From positions 186,001-250,000 of the forward strand of contig JAFGUF010000027.1 of the NCBI GenBank assembly GCA_016938675.1: DNA of 64,000 nucleotides. The letters run 5' to 3'. Source of the stretch: Clostridia bacterium (GTDB lineage: Bacteria > Bacillota > Clostridia > Christensenellales > UMGS416). A model generated the notes under the pieces. That model saw nothing but the letters and a program-made list of their open reading frames with translations, was not told where the DNA came from and searched no databases. Shown here piece after piece: positions 17,141 to 25,888 of this stretch; within the stretch, counting starts at the first letter, position 1; every line of letters begins with the position of its first letter. Position numbers and translations under genes: made by a program.

Positions 17141-17704
17141 ATGAGTTCAAAGTCAAGAGGCTTAACTGATGTTCAGCTGCTGGCAGTATGCCATATTATT
17201 GGGTTTATTATTGTCAGTGTTTTTATTGCAATCGCCCATAAAGTAGCCAGCACATACCCTAGTCTTACAGTGAGATTGCTTTTTCCTGCCAATATGAGCC
17301 CTTGGGAGCAGGGAAAGCTCTTGGTTGTTCCTCTTTCGCTGTTTTTCTTCATAGAATATTTTATAGTCGGTAAAAAATTCAAGAACTTTATTCCTGTCCA
17401 TTTTCTGGTTGCATTTGCGATACCTGTATTTCTGGTTCTGATATATAGCCTTTATTCTGCAGCCTTCGGTTCACTAAGCAATGACGGCCCTCAGATTGTT
17501 TTCTCTTTTACTCTGCTTTTGGCTGCCCTGCTTTCATCTGTTATGCTCGTTACAGCAGAAACTAATTTCAATAAGTTTGCTTTACTATTCATTATTCTAT
17601 ATTTCCTTCTTAACATAGCATATATCGTATTCTTGTTTATGCCGCCTAAAGCCGCGGTGTTCTATGATGCAGTGAATAAGCTCTATGGCCCTGCATTTAA
17701 GTAA
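17141..17704 (+). CDS. Membrane protein, DUF6512-like (copy 1)
   Basis: A 187-residue protein with about five or six membrane helices. The soluble signature 'LLFPANMSPWEQGKLLVVPL' after the first helix resembles the 'F-x-P-x-N-x-x-x-W-E-x-x-K' motif of DUF6512-type proteins; this family name is a tentative match from memory. It ends 'LPP/MPPKAAVFYDAVNKLYGP'. The start at 17141 is favoured by AAGAGGTGAG; an in-frame GTG lies 9 nt upstream. A paralogue of identical length follows. No known function. Confidence 0.7.
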   Translation: MSSKSRGLTDVQLLAVCHIIGFIIVSVFIAIAHKVASTYPSLTVRLLFPANMSPWEQGKLLVVPLSLFFFIEYFIVGKKFKNFIPVHFLVAFAIPVFLVLIYSLYSAAFGSLSNDGPQIVFSFTLLLAALLSSVMLVTAETNFNKFALLFIILYFLLNIAYIVFLFMPPKAAVFYDAVNKLYGPAFK

Positions 17705-17849
17705 AAAGTGTACAATTTTGCTTTGAAGCTACGCATATCCGCAAAAATCACTGATATATAGTAAAAAAACATTTTAAATTCAAAAATTCTGGTATATAAT
17801 GTAACAGTATTTATACGTATATATTGATATATAAAAGGGGGAAGGAAAA

Positions 17850-18413
17850 TTGAATAACGCTTTTAAGAAATGGTCAAAAGAAAAAACATTGTTTGTACTG
17901 CACGGAATAGGATTTGTAATGGTATGCTTTTACGGGTCTGTAGTGCATGATTTGGCGAGGACGTTTCCCAACTTTTTAGGCAGGATGCTCTTTCCGTCAA
18001 ACCTTTGCCTATGGGAACAGGGCAAAATCCTTCTGGTGGGAATGTCTATATGGTTCTTGATTGAGTACCTGATTGTAGGCAGAAAGATTAGAGGCTTTAT
18101 CTTTATTCATACAATTATTGCATCCTCATTGCCTATACTTATGTTGATTGTTTATCTGACTCATACAAATCTATTTGGCGATTTCAGCCTTGAAGGTGCA
18201 CATATTGTTTTATCAGTAGCTCTTATATTGCTTGGCTTTATAGTATCTGTTGTTATGATTACTTCAAAGAAGGATTATTCAAGCCTTGCGCCATATGGAA
18301 TAGCCATATATGTAATTATTGTAATGATGTATGCAGTTTTTACTTATCTTCCTCCAAATGTGGGAATGTTCTACGATGATATGCACAAAGCATTCGGGCC
18401 AGTCTGGAAATAA
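17850..18413 (+). CDS. Membrane protein, DUF6512-like (copy 2)
   Basis: A 187-residue paralogue of the preceding gene: 'HGIGFVMVC', 'RMLFPSNLCLWEQGKILLVGMSIWFLIEYLIVGRK', and C-terminal 'YLPPNVGMFYDDMHKAFGPVWK' align block for block with copy 1. It begins with TTG 17850 behind a strong GGGGGAAGGA site. The 145-bp gap separating the copies suggests separate expression. Divergence is substantial, so the duplication is not recent. Confidence 0.7.
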   Translation: MNNAFKKWSKEKTLFVLHGIGFVMVCFYGSVVHDLARTFPNFLGRMLFPSNLCLWEQGKILLVGMSIWFLIEYLIVGRKIRGFIFIHTIIASSLPILMLIVYLTHTNLFGDFSLEGAHIVLSVALILLGFIVSVVMITSKKDYSSLAPYGIAIYVIIVMMYAVFTYLPPNVGMFYDDMHKAFGPVWK

Positions 18414-18431
18414 CAGCGTGGTTTTCATTGT

Positions 18432-18460
18432 TTGACAAGCAAAGTAGCGTATTATATAAT
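18432..18460 (+). promoter_or_regulatory. Promoter of the SAM riboswitch-metK unit
   Basis: TTGACA (18432-18437), 17 nt, TATAAT (18455-18460): full consensus, about 20 bp before the riboswitch. Confidence 0.8.
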
Positions 18461-18482
18461 ATAAAAGCATTTTTAAATATTA

Positions 18483-18585
18483 CTTATCAAGAGTGGTTGA
18501 GGGATCGGGCCCGATGACACCCAGCAACCCCTGTGTGAAAGCAGGAAGGTGCTACTTCCCGCAGGATTTATTCCTGGCAGATGAG
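18483..18585 (+). promoter_or_regulatory. SAM-I (S-box) riboswitch
   Basis: The aptamer shows the S-box consensus: P1 strands CTTATC (18483-18488) and GATGAG (18580-18585), the 'CAAGAG-GGTTGAGGGA' kink-turn side, 'CCCGATGA', 'CAGCAACC', 'AAGGTGCTA' and 'CTGGCAGATGAG'. SAM binding should favour the terminator downstream. The P1 3' strand ATGAGG (18581-18586) is complementary to CCTCAT (18599-18604) of the terminator, giving the expected antiterminator. Confidence 0.97.
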
Positions 18586-18596
18586 GCTATATACAT

Positions 18597-18625
18597 AACC
18601 TCATTCAAGTGTGAGGTTTTTTATT
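18597..18625 (+). terminator. SAM riboswitch terminator
   Basis: AACCTCA (18597-18603) pairs with TGAGGTT (18612-18618), followed by a T-rich tract. It is mutually exclusive with pairing of its left arm to the aptamer P1 strand. Confidence 0.93.
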
Positions 18626-18680
18626 TTGTAAAAAATTTCAGCACTTAATATTTAAAAAAATAAATAATGAGGTGACAGAC

Positions 18681-19856
18681 ATGTCAAGAACGAAACTTTT
18701 TACATCAGAATCAGTGACGGAGGGGCATCCTGATAAAGTATGCGACCAGATTTCAGACAGCATATTGGACGCTATTATGGAGCAGGATCCAAACGCAAGA
18801 GTAGCCTGCGAGACCGCAGTAAACACAGGCCTAGTTATGGTGATGGGAGAAATATCGACCTGCTGTTATGTTGACATACCCAGTATAGTAAGAAATACTG
18901 TAAGAGATATCGGCTATACCCGTGCAAAGTACGGATTTGATGCGGACACCTGCGCAGTGCTGCAGAGCATAGATGAGCAGTCATCCGACATAGCAATGGG
19001 CGTAAACGATGCGCTGGAAACCAGGCAGAGCGAAGTGCACCAGAACGGAGCAGGCGACCAAGGGATGATGTTTGGCTTTGCATGCAAAGAGACTGAAAGC
19101 TATATGCCTATGCCTATTTACCTTGCCCATAATATGAGCAAGCGCCTGGCAGAAGTGAGAAAAAAAGAAACACTGGACTGGCTGAGGCCTGACGGCAAAA
19201 CCCAGGTAACTATCAAATATGAAGATGAAAAGCCGGTTGCTGTGGATACAGTTGTTGTATCATGCCAGCATAGCGAAAATGTTCCTTTATCAACAATAAA
19301 AGAAGAAATAATTAAGCATGTGGTTGAGCCTTGCTTGCCGCAGGATTTGGATATTAGCAATATAAAGTACCTAATTAATCCAACGGGCAGGTTTGTAATA
19401 GGCGGCCCTATGGGTGACTCTGGATTAACAGGAAGAAAAATAATCGTTGATACCTATGGCGGATATGCAAAGCATGGCGGAGGGGCATTCTCAGGAAAGG
19501 ACTGCACGAAGGTAGACAGAAGCGCAGCGTACGCAGCAAGATGGGTGGCAAAGCATCTGGTGGCGGCGGATTTATGCGACAAGTGCGAAATAGAAATCGC
19601 CTACGCAATAGGCGTAGCAGAGCCGGTCAGCCTGTTGGTGGACACATTCGGCACGGGCAGGATGGCCGAAAATGAGATAGAAAAAATTGTACGTGAGGTA
19701 TTCGACCTAAGGCCATCGTCCATAATAAATGAGCTTGACCTAAGGCGGCCCATATACAGGCAGACTGCGAGCTATGGGCATTTCGGCAGAGATGACCTGA
19801 ACCTGCCTTGGGAAAAAATATCGAAGCTGGAGCACATTAAAAAAGCAATTAAATAG
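18681..19856 (+). CDS. metK: S-adenosylmethionine synthetase
   Basis: Makes SAM from methionine and ATP. The 391-residue protein carries '[19 protein letters not shown]' (ATP/metal site), '[12 protein letters not shown]' and the phosphate-binding 'GGGAFSGKD'. The start at 18681 has GAGGTGA at good spacing; a GTG 9 nt upstream is in frame but overlaps that site. The S-box riboswitch closes a feedback loop: the product SAM would shut off its own synthesis. recD2 follows after 11 bp. Confidence 0.98.
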   Translation: MSRTKLFTSESVTEGHPDKVCDQISDSILDAIMEQDPNARVACETAVNTGLVMVMGEISTCCYVDIPSIVRNTVRDIGYTRAKYGFDADTCAVLQSIDEQSSDIAMGVNDALETRQSEVHQNGAGDQGMMFGFACKETESYMPMPIYLAHNMSKRLAEVRKKETLDWLRPDGKTQVTIKYEDEKPVAVDTVVVSCQHSENVPLSTIKEEIIKHVVEPCLPQDLDISNIKYLINPTGRFVIGGPMGDSGLTGRKIIVDTYGGYAKHGGGAFSGKDCTKVDRSAAYAARWVAKHLVAADLCDKCEIEIAYAIGVAEPVSLLVDTFGTGRMAENEIEKIVREVFDLRPSSIINELDLRRPIYRQTASYGHFGRDDLNLPWEKISKLEHIKKAIK

Positions 19857-19867
19857 TCAGGTAATCG

Positions 19868-22105
19868 ATGGAATATATTGTTGCAACAATTGAAGGCGTA
19901 GTATTCAGAAATGAAGAAAACGGATATACGGTATTTGAGATAGCGGTAGACAATGAGCTGGAGACCGCTGTCGGCTCAATGCCGCCTATTGGCGAAGGCG
20001 AGAAGATGCGCCTGGGCGGCAAATGGATAACGCATGATAAATACGGCAAACAATTTAAGGTGGAAAAATGCGAAAAACTTCCCCCTGATTCCAAAGACGG
20101 AATTCTAAGGTATCTGGCGTCCGGATTGATAAAAGGGGTTGGGCCAGCCACAGCAAAGAAGATAGTTGATGCTTTTGGCGAGGAAACGCTGGAAATAATA
20201 AGGTATAACCCTGAAAAACTGAAAGACGTAGAAGGAATCGGTCACTCAAAAGCTGAAGTAATCGCAAAAGCTCTATCAGAACATATTGCTATGCAGGACA
20301 ACATGATATTCCTGCAGTCGTTATCTGTCCCGCTTAACCTGGCTGCCAAAATATGCAGCACATACGGAATAAACACCAAAACAATTGTTGAGAATTATCC
20401 ATATAAACTGGCATCGGATATTGACGGCATAGGGTTTCTGCGCGCAGACAGAATAGCAAGGCAGCTAGAATTTGACATGGCATCCGTTGAAAGGCTTGTA
20501 GCCGGAATTTCCTATTGCCTTAGTGAAACCGCTAAAAAGGATGGGAACTCCTGCCTGCCTCTTGACGCATTGAAAGGCAGAGCAGAAAGGCTATTAAGCT
20601 GCACTGATGAAAAATATCAGGAGGCGTTTGAAAAGGCTATCATAAAGAGCGAAATAGTGATAAGAGAGTATGAAAGCATTAGCTACGCATACCTAGCATA
20701 TCTTGACAGTGCTGAAAGATATACGGCAGAAAAGATTGCAAGCCTTACATTGAATAGCGATTTTGAGCAGAAAGTGGATCTGGATACTGCACAGAAGATA
20801 ATCAAGACAATTCAAGGTATCGAATTATCAGATGAACAGATGGATGCGGTAAGGTGTGCACTTTCAGCAGGCATCAGCGTTATAACGGGCGGCCCGGGCA
20901 CAGGAAAGACCACAATAGTAAACAGCATAATATGGGCTTTGGAGCAGATAGGCGCTAAGGTGATTCTCGCAGCGCCCACCGGAAGGGCATCAAAAAGGCT
21001 TTCAATTGCCACTGGGCATGAAGCATCTACAATACACAGGCTCTTAGAGTATGGATACAGTGAAGACGAGAGCGTATTATCATTCAGCAAAAATGAGAAC
21101 AATCAGCTGGAATGCGACGCTCTGATAGTAGATGAGATGTCCATGGTTGACGTGCTTTTGATGAGCTATCTTTTAAAAGCAATACCGAACAATTGCAGGC
21201 TGATATTGGTAGGTGACGCTGATCAGCTGCCGTCGGTTAGTGCAGGAAATGTTCTGCACGATATAATAAACAGCAAAGCAGTTAAGGTGAAAAGACTGAC
21301 GCAGATCTACAGGCAGGCACAGGAAAGCCTGATAGTAATGAATGCGCATAATATAAATAAAGGCAATAAAATTGAGCTCTATAATAGAGATTCCGACTTT
21401 TTCTTCGTTAAGCAGACAAGCTCAGAAGGAGCTACAAATGAAATTATCTCTATGGCTACAAAGAGAATACCGGGATTTCTTTCCTGTGATTCTCTTAAGG
21501 ATATACAGGTGCTCTCACCAATCAAGCGAACAGACTTGGGAGTGGAGAGTTTGAATAGAATACTCCAAAATGTTTTTAATCCTCCGGATAAAAAAACTGA
21601 AGAAAAAAAATACGGAGAAATGGTCTTCAGATGCAATGACAAAGTGATGCAGATAAAAAACAACTATAATATTGAGTGGAAAATGATGATGCCCAATGGC
21701 ACCTACACCAGCGGTAAGGGTGTATTTAACGGAGATGTAGGGTTTGTTAGCGGAATAAACCATGAAGAGCAGACATTGATAGTAGAGTATGAAGACGGCA
21801 AAATAGTGGAATATCTCTTCAGCAATCTGGATGAACTGTCTCTATCATATGCTATTACAATACATAAATCTCAGGGCAGCGAATATGAGGCCGTTATCCT
21901 GCCTCTGCTAAACAGCAATCCGATTCTTTTCACCCGCAATCTTCTATATACGGCTGTTACAAGGGCTAAAAGGCTCGTCGTAATAATTGGCGACGAAAAA
22001 ACAGTTGATAAAATGATAGAAAATGATTTAATATACAACAGATATTCTGGGCTGGCTCCGGCCATAAGGAGGCGTCTTGCGAACGATCAAACAGTGTTTA
22101 GCTGA
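19868..22105 (+). CDS. recD2: RecD2-type ATP-dependent DNA helicase
   Basis: Superfamily 1B 5'-3' helicase of the RecBC-independent type, involved in DNA repair and fork maintenance. The 745 residues comprise an N-terminal OB-like region ('GVVFRNEENGYTVFEI'), helix-hairpin-helix blocks ('LIKGVGPATAKKIVDAFG', 'DVEGIGHSKAEVI'), Walker A 'GGPGTGKTT' (K347), Walker B 'ALIVDEMSMVD', 'LVGDADQLPSV', and C-terminal motif VI 'LLYTAVTRAKRLVV' with 'SYAITIHKSQGSEY'. It sits between metK and comF, probably in one transcript. Confidence 0.96.
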   Translation: MEYIVATIEGVVFRNEENGYTVFEIAVDNELETAVGSMPPIGEGEKMRLGGKWITHDKYGKQFKVEKCEKLPPDSKDGILRYLASGLIKGVGPATAKKIVDAFGEETLEIIRYNPEKLKDVEGIGHSKAEVIAKALSEHIAMQDNMIFLQSLSVPLNLAAKICSTYGINTKTIVENYPYKLASDIDGIGFLRADRIARQLEFDMASVERLVAGISYCLSETAKKDGNSCLPLDALKGRAERLLSCTDEKYQEAFEKAIIKSEIVIREYESISYAYLAYLDSAERYTAEKIASLTLNSDFEQKVDLDTAQKIIKTIQGIELSDEQMDAVRCALSAGISVITGGPGTGKTTIVNSIIWALEQIGAKVILAAPTGRASKRLSIATGHEASTIHRLLEYGYSEDESVLSFSKNENNQLECDALIVDEMSMVDVLLMSYLLKAIPNNCRLILVGDADQLPSVSAGNVLHDIINSKAVKVKRLTQIYRQAQESLIVMNAHNINKGNKIELYNRDSDFFFVKQTSSEGATNEIISMATKRIPGFLSCDSLKDIQVLSPIKRTDLGVESLNRILQNVFNPPDKKTEEKKYGEMVFRCNDKVMQIKNNYNIEWKMMMPNGTYTSGKGVFNGDVGFVSGINHEEQTLIVEYEDGKIVEYLFSNLDELSLSYAITIHKSQGSEYEAVILPLLNSNPILFTRNLLYTAVTRAKRLVVIIGDEKTVDKMIENDLIYNRYSGLAPAIRRRLANDQTVFS

Positions 22106-22820
22106 AACATTAAGCTTCATTAAAGAAAACATTTATCTCACGTTTACTTCATCCGAGCATGTATGCATGGCCTGCGGAGAGGAAATGCAAGACATGCGAG
22201 AATACCTGTGTGAATCATGCAAAAAGGAGCTGTCCACTGATAACGCCAATAAATGTGATGTTTGCGGAAGGATTGTTTCCGAAGGAACATGCAGATACTG
22301 CAGGGAAAACAAGAAGCCATACACAAAAGTATACTCAGTATTTGAATATGCGGAACCTATAGATAAATTTATAAATGAGTTCAAAGAGCAGGGCATGACC
22401 ATATACGGGAGAATGTTTACCAAGTCCCTTATAGAAAAGTACGATGATTTTAATATAGATAATATTGATTTGATAACAAGTGTCCCTGCAAATAAACTTA
22501 GAAAAATCGCAAGGCTTCGAAATGCTCCACGCTTTTTTGCACGCGCTCTCTCCAAACACACAAATATTGAATATTCAAATAAATGTCTTGTTCGAAAAGG
22601 CTTCTCAAAGGCTATGCGAAAAAAATCATCGCGGCAGCGCATGGAGATAGCAGGAAGAAGCTATTTCAAGGGATCATACGACGTAACGGGCAGGAATGTT
22701 CTGCTTGTTGACGATGTCTTCACTTCAGGGTCTACCTGCCATGTGTGTGCAAACTTGCTGCGAAAAAATGGAGCAAAAAGCGTGGCAGTATTAGTAATGG
22801 CCTGCGTAAGAAGCAAGTAA
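22077..22820 (+). CDS. comF: ComF-family phosphoribosyltransferase-like protein
   Basis: A 247-residue ComFC-like protein associated with DNA uptake or repair in many bacteria. The N-terminal zinc-ribbon pairs are 'CMACGEE...CESCKK' and 'CDVCGR...CRYC'. The C-terminal PRTase fold has the PRPP loop 'VLLVDDVFTSGST', and 'RKGFSKAMRKKSSRQRMEIAGRSYF' is the usual ComF R-Q-x-x-R region. TTG 22077 is supported by AAGGAGG 5 nt upstream. The gene overlaps the recD2 end by 29 bp. Confidence 0.92.
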   Translation: MRTIKQCLAETLSFIKENIYLTFTSSEHVCMACGEEMQDMREYLCESCKKELSTDNANKCDVCGRIVSEGTCRYCRENKKPYTKVYSVFEYAEPIDKFINEFKEQGMTIYGRMFTKSLIEKYDDFNIDNIDLITSVPANKLRKIARLRNAPRFFARALSKHTNIEYSNKCLVRKGFSKAMRKKSSRQRMEIAGRSYFKGSYDVTGRNVLLVDDVFTSGSTCHVCANLLRKNGAKSVAVLVMACVRSK

Positions 22821-22879
22821 CCAAATTACCCCAAAAAGAACGATAAATAAAAAAACAGAACTAAATTTAATTTACTACC

Positions 22880-22910
22880 TTGCAATCAACAGTAGTATGT
22901 GTTATACTGT
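22880..22910 (+). promoter_or_regulatory. padR promoter with overlapping dyad
   Basis: TTGCAA (22880-22885), 17 nt, TATACT (22903-22908). A perfect inverted repeat ACAGTA (22889-22894) / TACTGT (22905-22910) covers the -10 region; nested arms AGTAT/ATACT give an alternative centre. Consistent with repression by the adjacent PadR protein. Confidence 0.55.
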
Positions 22911-22933
22911 AGCTACAGAAAGGAGGTTTGGGT

Positions 22934-23254
22934 TTGAATATTCAGTTTAAAAAAGGTATTTTAGAGCTCTGTGCACTGTCTTTACTGATGGATGAGGATA
23001 GATACGGATATGAACTCTTCAACATTTTATCAGAAAACATATCTGTATCTGAAGGAACGATATATCCGCTGTTGAGAAGGCTGAATCAGGAAGGATACTT
23101 CTCCACATACCTGAAAGAATCCAGCGAGGGGCCGCCGAGAAAATACTACAGGATTACAGAGGACGGAAGAAGAGCCCATAAACTTTTGTCTGAAGAATGG
23201 AAAGAGTTTTTAAAAGGAGTAAACAAGATTTTATCTGGAGGCAAAAATGAATAA
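22934..23254 (+). CDS. PadR-family transcriptional regulator
   Basis: A 106-residue winged-helix repressor. 'ILELCALSLLMDEDRYGYELFNIL' (helix 1-2), 'SEGTIYPLLRRLNQEGYF' (recognition helix) and 'PPRKYYRITEDGRR' (wing) are classic PadR. I choose TTG 22934, which has GGAGG 6 nt upstream; a TTG at 22928 is too close to that site. The downstream DUF1700 gene overlaps by 8 bp, the usual PadR/DUF1700 pairing. Probably autoregulated through the dyad over its promoter. Confidence 0.93.
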   Translation: MNIQFKKGILELCALSLLMDEDRYGYELFNILSENISVSEGTIYPLLRRLNQEGYFSTYLKESSEGPPRKYYRITEDGRRAHKLLSEEWKEFLKGVNKILSGGKNE

Positions 23255-24104
23255 GAAAGAATTTATGCAGAAACTAAAAGATAGTCTAATGGGGCTTAAC
23301 CAGAATGATAAAAGGGAAGTTCTTTTGGACTATGAAGAACACTTCCTGGACGGAAAAAACCAGGGAAGAACAGAAGAGGAAATATGTGAGGCGCTAGGCG
23401 ACCCGCGAGAAATAGCGAACGAAATAAAAAATCAGAGCCAGAAGTCGGCGCCCAGTACTGATGGCGTAAACACAGCCGGGTATATAATAGGAATTATTAT
23501 ACTTGCCGTTGCGTGCTTTGCGCTGGGTTCAGTGCTCTTAAGCGTTATAGCAGGAGCAATAAGCGGAATATTCGGAGCGGTTGCAGTGGCAGCAGTCTTT
23601 TCAAATGCAATGCTGCGACTGACAGCAATTTCTGCAATAGTATTAATTATTGCAATCTTTGTGCTCATCGCTCTAGGAATAATCAAGCTTATCCCGCTGG
23701 TCGTAAAGTGGTTCAAGCAGCTTGCCATGTCTCTGGACGGAAAAACAGAGGAGGCAAAAAAAGTTGAACATAAAAAGATAAAGATTCATCCAGTAGTATG
23801 GATACTTACTGTACTTTTGTGCATTGCTTCAATAAGCGGCGTTATTATAGGAAGCGTTGGCTTTGCAAAGGAGGCAGTTAAGGATTTTGACGCTGAGGAT
23901 ATTCATGATATCCAGTCATTTATCACTAATATTGCTTACGATCACGGCAACTGGGTATATTTCAGCGAAAGCGATTCAGAAGAATTTGAAAGGTCAATGG
24001 AGGATTTTGCAGATGACATGGAAGAATTTGCAGACGATATGGAAGACCACTTTGACAATAATAGGTTCTGGTTTTTTGGCTGGAGATATATATTCGGAGA
24101 CTAA
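23247..24104 (+). CDS. DUF1700 (HAAS-type) membrane protein
   Basis: A 285-residue protein with an N-terminal HAAS/DUF1700 helical domain ('MNKKEFMQKLKDSLMGL...REVLLDYEEHFLDGKNQGRTEEEICEALGDPREIANEI', residues 1-60) and about four membrane helices (~75-170 and ~180-205). The C-terminal tail is very acidic ('DSEEFERSMEDFADDMEEFADDMEDHFDN'), predicted outside. It is paired with PadR regulators in many Firmicutes. The role is not established; envelope-stress sensing is an inference from analogous pairs. GGAGG precedes ATG 23247. Confidence 0.85.
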   Translation: MNKKEFMQKLKDSLMGLNQNDKREVLLDYEEHFLDGKNQGRTEEEICEALGDPREIANEIKNQSQKSAPSTDGVNTAGYIIGIIILAVACFALGSVLLSVIAGAISGIFGAVAVAAVFSNAMLRLTAISAIVLIIAIFVLIALGIIKLIPLVVKWFKQLAMSLDGKTEEAKKVEHKKIKIHPVVWILTVLLCIASISGVIIGSVGFAKEAVKDFDAEDIHDIQSFITNIAYDHGNWVYFSESDSEEFERSMEDFADDMEEFADDMEDHFDNNRFWFFGWRYIFGD

Positions 24105-24126
24105 ATATTGAATTATAATATTACTT

Positions 24127-24157
24127 AAAAGGGTTGTGTACATCATAGCCCTTTTTT
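24127..24157 (+). terminator. Terminator of padR-DUF1700
   Basis: AAAAGGGTTGTG pairs with CATAGCCCTTTT around a short loop and is followed by a T run (24152-24157). Confidence 0.8.
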
Positions 24158-24331
24158 GCTATGAAATAAACTTAAGTAAGGCGCCTTAGCGATGAATAAA
24201 AATAAAATAATCAACTGCATAAATTTACATAACCAATGTTTGGATTATATATTTTGAGCAGATAAAATATATATGATATACTAAGCTTAAAAAGAGCAGA
24301 TAGACATAATTAATTATTAGAAAGGAAGCAT

Positions 24332-24628
24332 ATGGATTTTACTTATGATATAGAGGTCTCACTATCTTCAAAAGAATTAAGAAGAGGGCGGAAAGCTTCC
24401 GTTGAAGTGAAGATAAAGAACGCTACAAAAGAAATTGAGTATTGTGAGGGAGCATTGAAAAAATATAAAGGTCAAAAAAAGCTCAACCAAACAGGAATCG
24501 ATACATACGGATTGAGTGCACCGATTCCAATAATAGCCCCAAAAGGAACATATGAAGTGGAGATATACGCCGTAAGCAGGGATGGAGAAAAAGGGCCTGC
24601 ATATGATTTAGAGATAAAAATAATATAA
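24332..24628 (+). CDS. Small Ig-like single-domain protein, unknown
   Basis: A 98-residue protein I cannot name. Alternating strands ('YDIEVSLSSKELRRGRKASVEVKIKN', 'APKGTYEVEIYAVSRDGEKGPAYDLEIKII') resemble an Ig-like/Y_Y_Y beta-sandwich domain normally found inside larger surface proteins. Here it stands alone without signal peptide or membrane segment, so it should be cytoplasmic. GAAAGGAAG precedes the ATG. The threonine aldolase gene begins 14 bp later, so the two are likely co-transcribed. Confidence 0.6.
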   Translation: MDFTYDIEVSLSSKELRRGRKASVEVKIKNATKEIEYCEGALKKYKGQKKLNQTGIDTYGLSAPIPIIAPKGTYEVEIYAVSRDGEKGPAYDLEIKII

Positions 24629-24642
24629 TCAGGGAGAAAAAC

Positions 24643-25668
24643 ATGAACTACACTTTTGCCAGCGATAACTGCGCAGGCACAGACAAAAGAATCATGAAGG
24701 CGATAGAGAAGGCCAACGAAGGCTTTACGCTTTCATATGGAGATGATGTATATACGAAGGCGGCTGTCGAGGCTTTTATAAAGGAATTTGGCAATGACAT
24801 AAAAGTATACTTTGTATATAACGGAACTGGCGCTAATACGCTGGCATTGGGTTCAATCTTAAAGCCCTACCAGGCGGTAATAACTCCTGCATTTTCACAT
24901 ATTTCAGTGGATGAAACAGGGGCGCCGGAGAAATATACGGGCTGCAAGATCATAACATGTGCTACGGAAACGGGAAAGATAGGCATTGAAGATATCAGAC
25001 CGCATCTTGATGTGCTGGGTACTGTCCATCATAGCCAGCCGAAAGTTGTGTCTATTACGAATCCTACAGAAGAAGGCACGCTGTATAACACAGATGAAAT
25101 AAAAGAGATATGTGATTTTTCTCATGAGCATGGGCTGTATGTGCATATGGATGGGGCACGGATAGGCAACGCGGCGGCAGCATTAGGGAAAAGCCTTAAG
25201 GAAATAACAGCAGACTGTGGTGTAGATGTGCTATCTTTCGGAGGAACAAAGGGAGGCATGATGTTCGGCGAGGCAGTTGTGTTTTTCAACAAAGAGTTGG
25301 GAGTGGATTTCGGATATTTCAGAAAGAACGGAACACAGCTGCATTCTAAGATGAGGTTTATTTCAGCGCAGTTTGAGGCCTATCTTGGAGATAAAATGTA
25401 TCTGGATAACGGAAAACATGCCAATGATATGTGCAGGTATTTCTATGAGCAGCTGAAGAAGATAGAAGGGATAGAATTTGTGCACGAACCGCAGGCGAAC
25501 GGAATCTTTATTAAGATGCCTAAACGCCTTGCAGAAGAAGCGCTTAAGGAGTATTTTTTCTATGACATGGACACAAAAGAAGGCAAGGTAATGAGGCTTA
25601 TGTGCTCGTTTGCAACAAAAAAAGAAGATATTGACGATTTTATGAGAATATTAATACAAAACAAGTAA
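24643..25668 (+). CDS. ltaE: Low-specificity L-threonine aldolase
   Basis: PLP enzyme that splits threonine or allo-threonine to glycine and acetaldehyde. The 341 residues include 'ASDNCAGTDKRIMKAIEKAN' (start region), 'GTGANTLALGSIL', 'YVHMDGARIGNAAAALG' and the PLP-lysine block 'VDVLSFGGTKGGMMFGEAVVF'. AGGGAGAAAAAC precedes the ATG. Beta-eliminating lyase relatives share the fold, but the overall pattern is threonine aldolase. The gene ends before an AT-rich hairpin. Confidence 0.93.
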   Translation: MNYTFASDNCAGTDKRIMKAIEKANEGFTLSYGDDVYTKAAVEAFIKEFGNDIKVYFVYNGTGANTLALGSILKPYQAVITPAFSHISVDETGAPEKYTGCKIITCATETGKIGIEDIRPHLDVLGTVHHSQPKVVSITNPTEEGTLYNTDEIKEICDFSHEHGLYVHMDGARIGNAAAALGKSLKEITADCGVDVLSFGGTKGGMMFGEAVVFFNKELGVDFGYFRKNGTQLHSKMRFISAQFEAYLGDKMYLDNGKHANDMCRYFYEQLKKIEGIEFVHEPQANGIFIKMPKRLAEEALKEYFFYDMDTKEGKVMRLMCSFATKKEDIDDFMRILIQNK

Positions 25669-25724
25669 TAATATTAAATAAATTTCTTGCAAATTATAAT
25701 GACTAGTGCTATCATGTTCCTAAT

Positions 25725-25757
25725 AATGAATAATTAGACTAGTGAATTATTCATTTT
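25725..25757 (+). terminator. AT-rich hairpin after threonine aldolase
   Basis: AATGAATAATT (25725-25735) / AATTATTCATT (25745-25755), perfect 11-bp arms but only a short T tail, so a weak terminator. The remaining gap to 25888 shows no other clear signal. Confidence 0.5.
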
Positions 25758-25888
25758 AGACGAGTTAGAACAGACAAAAGCACATAGAAGAAGGAAAATA
25801 AAATCATTTTGCAGGAAATAAGGCACAGGATTTTCATTTCGGTTCATTTTATGTATATACAATTTTATAACTAATTTCGGAGGAAATT

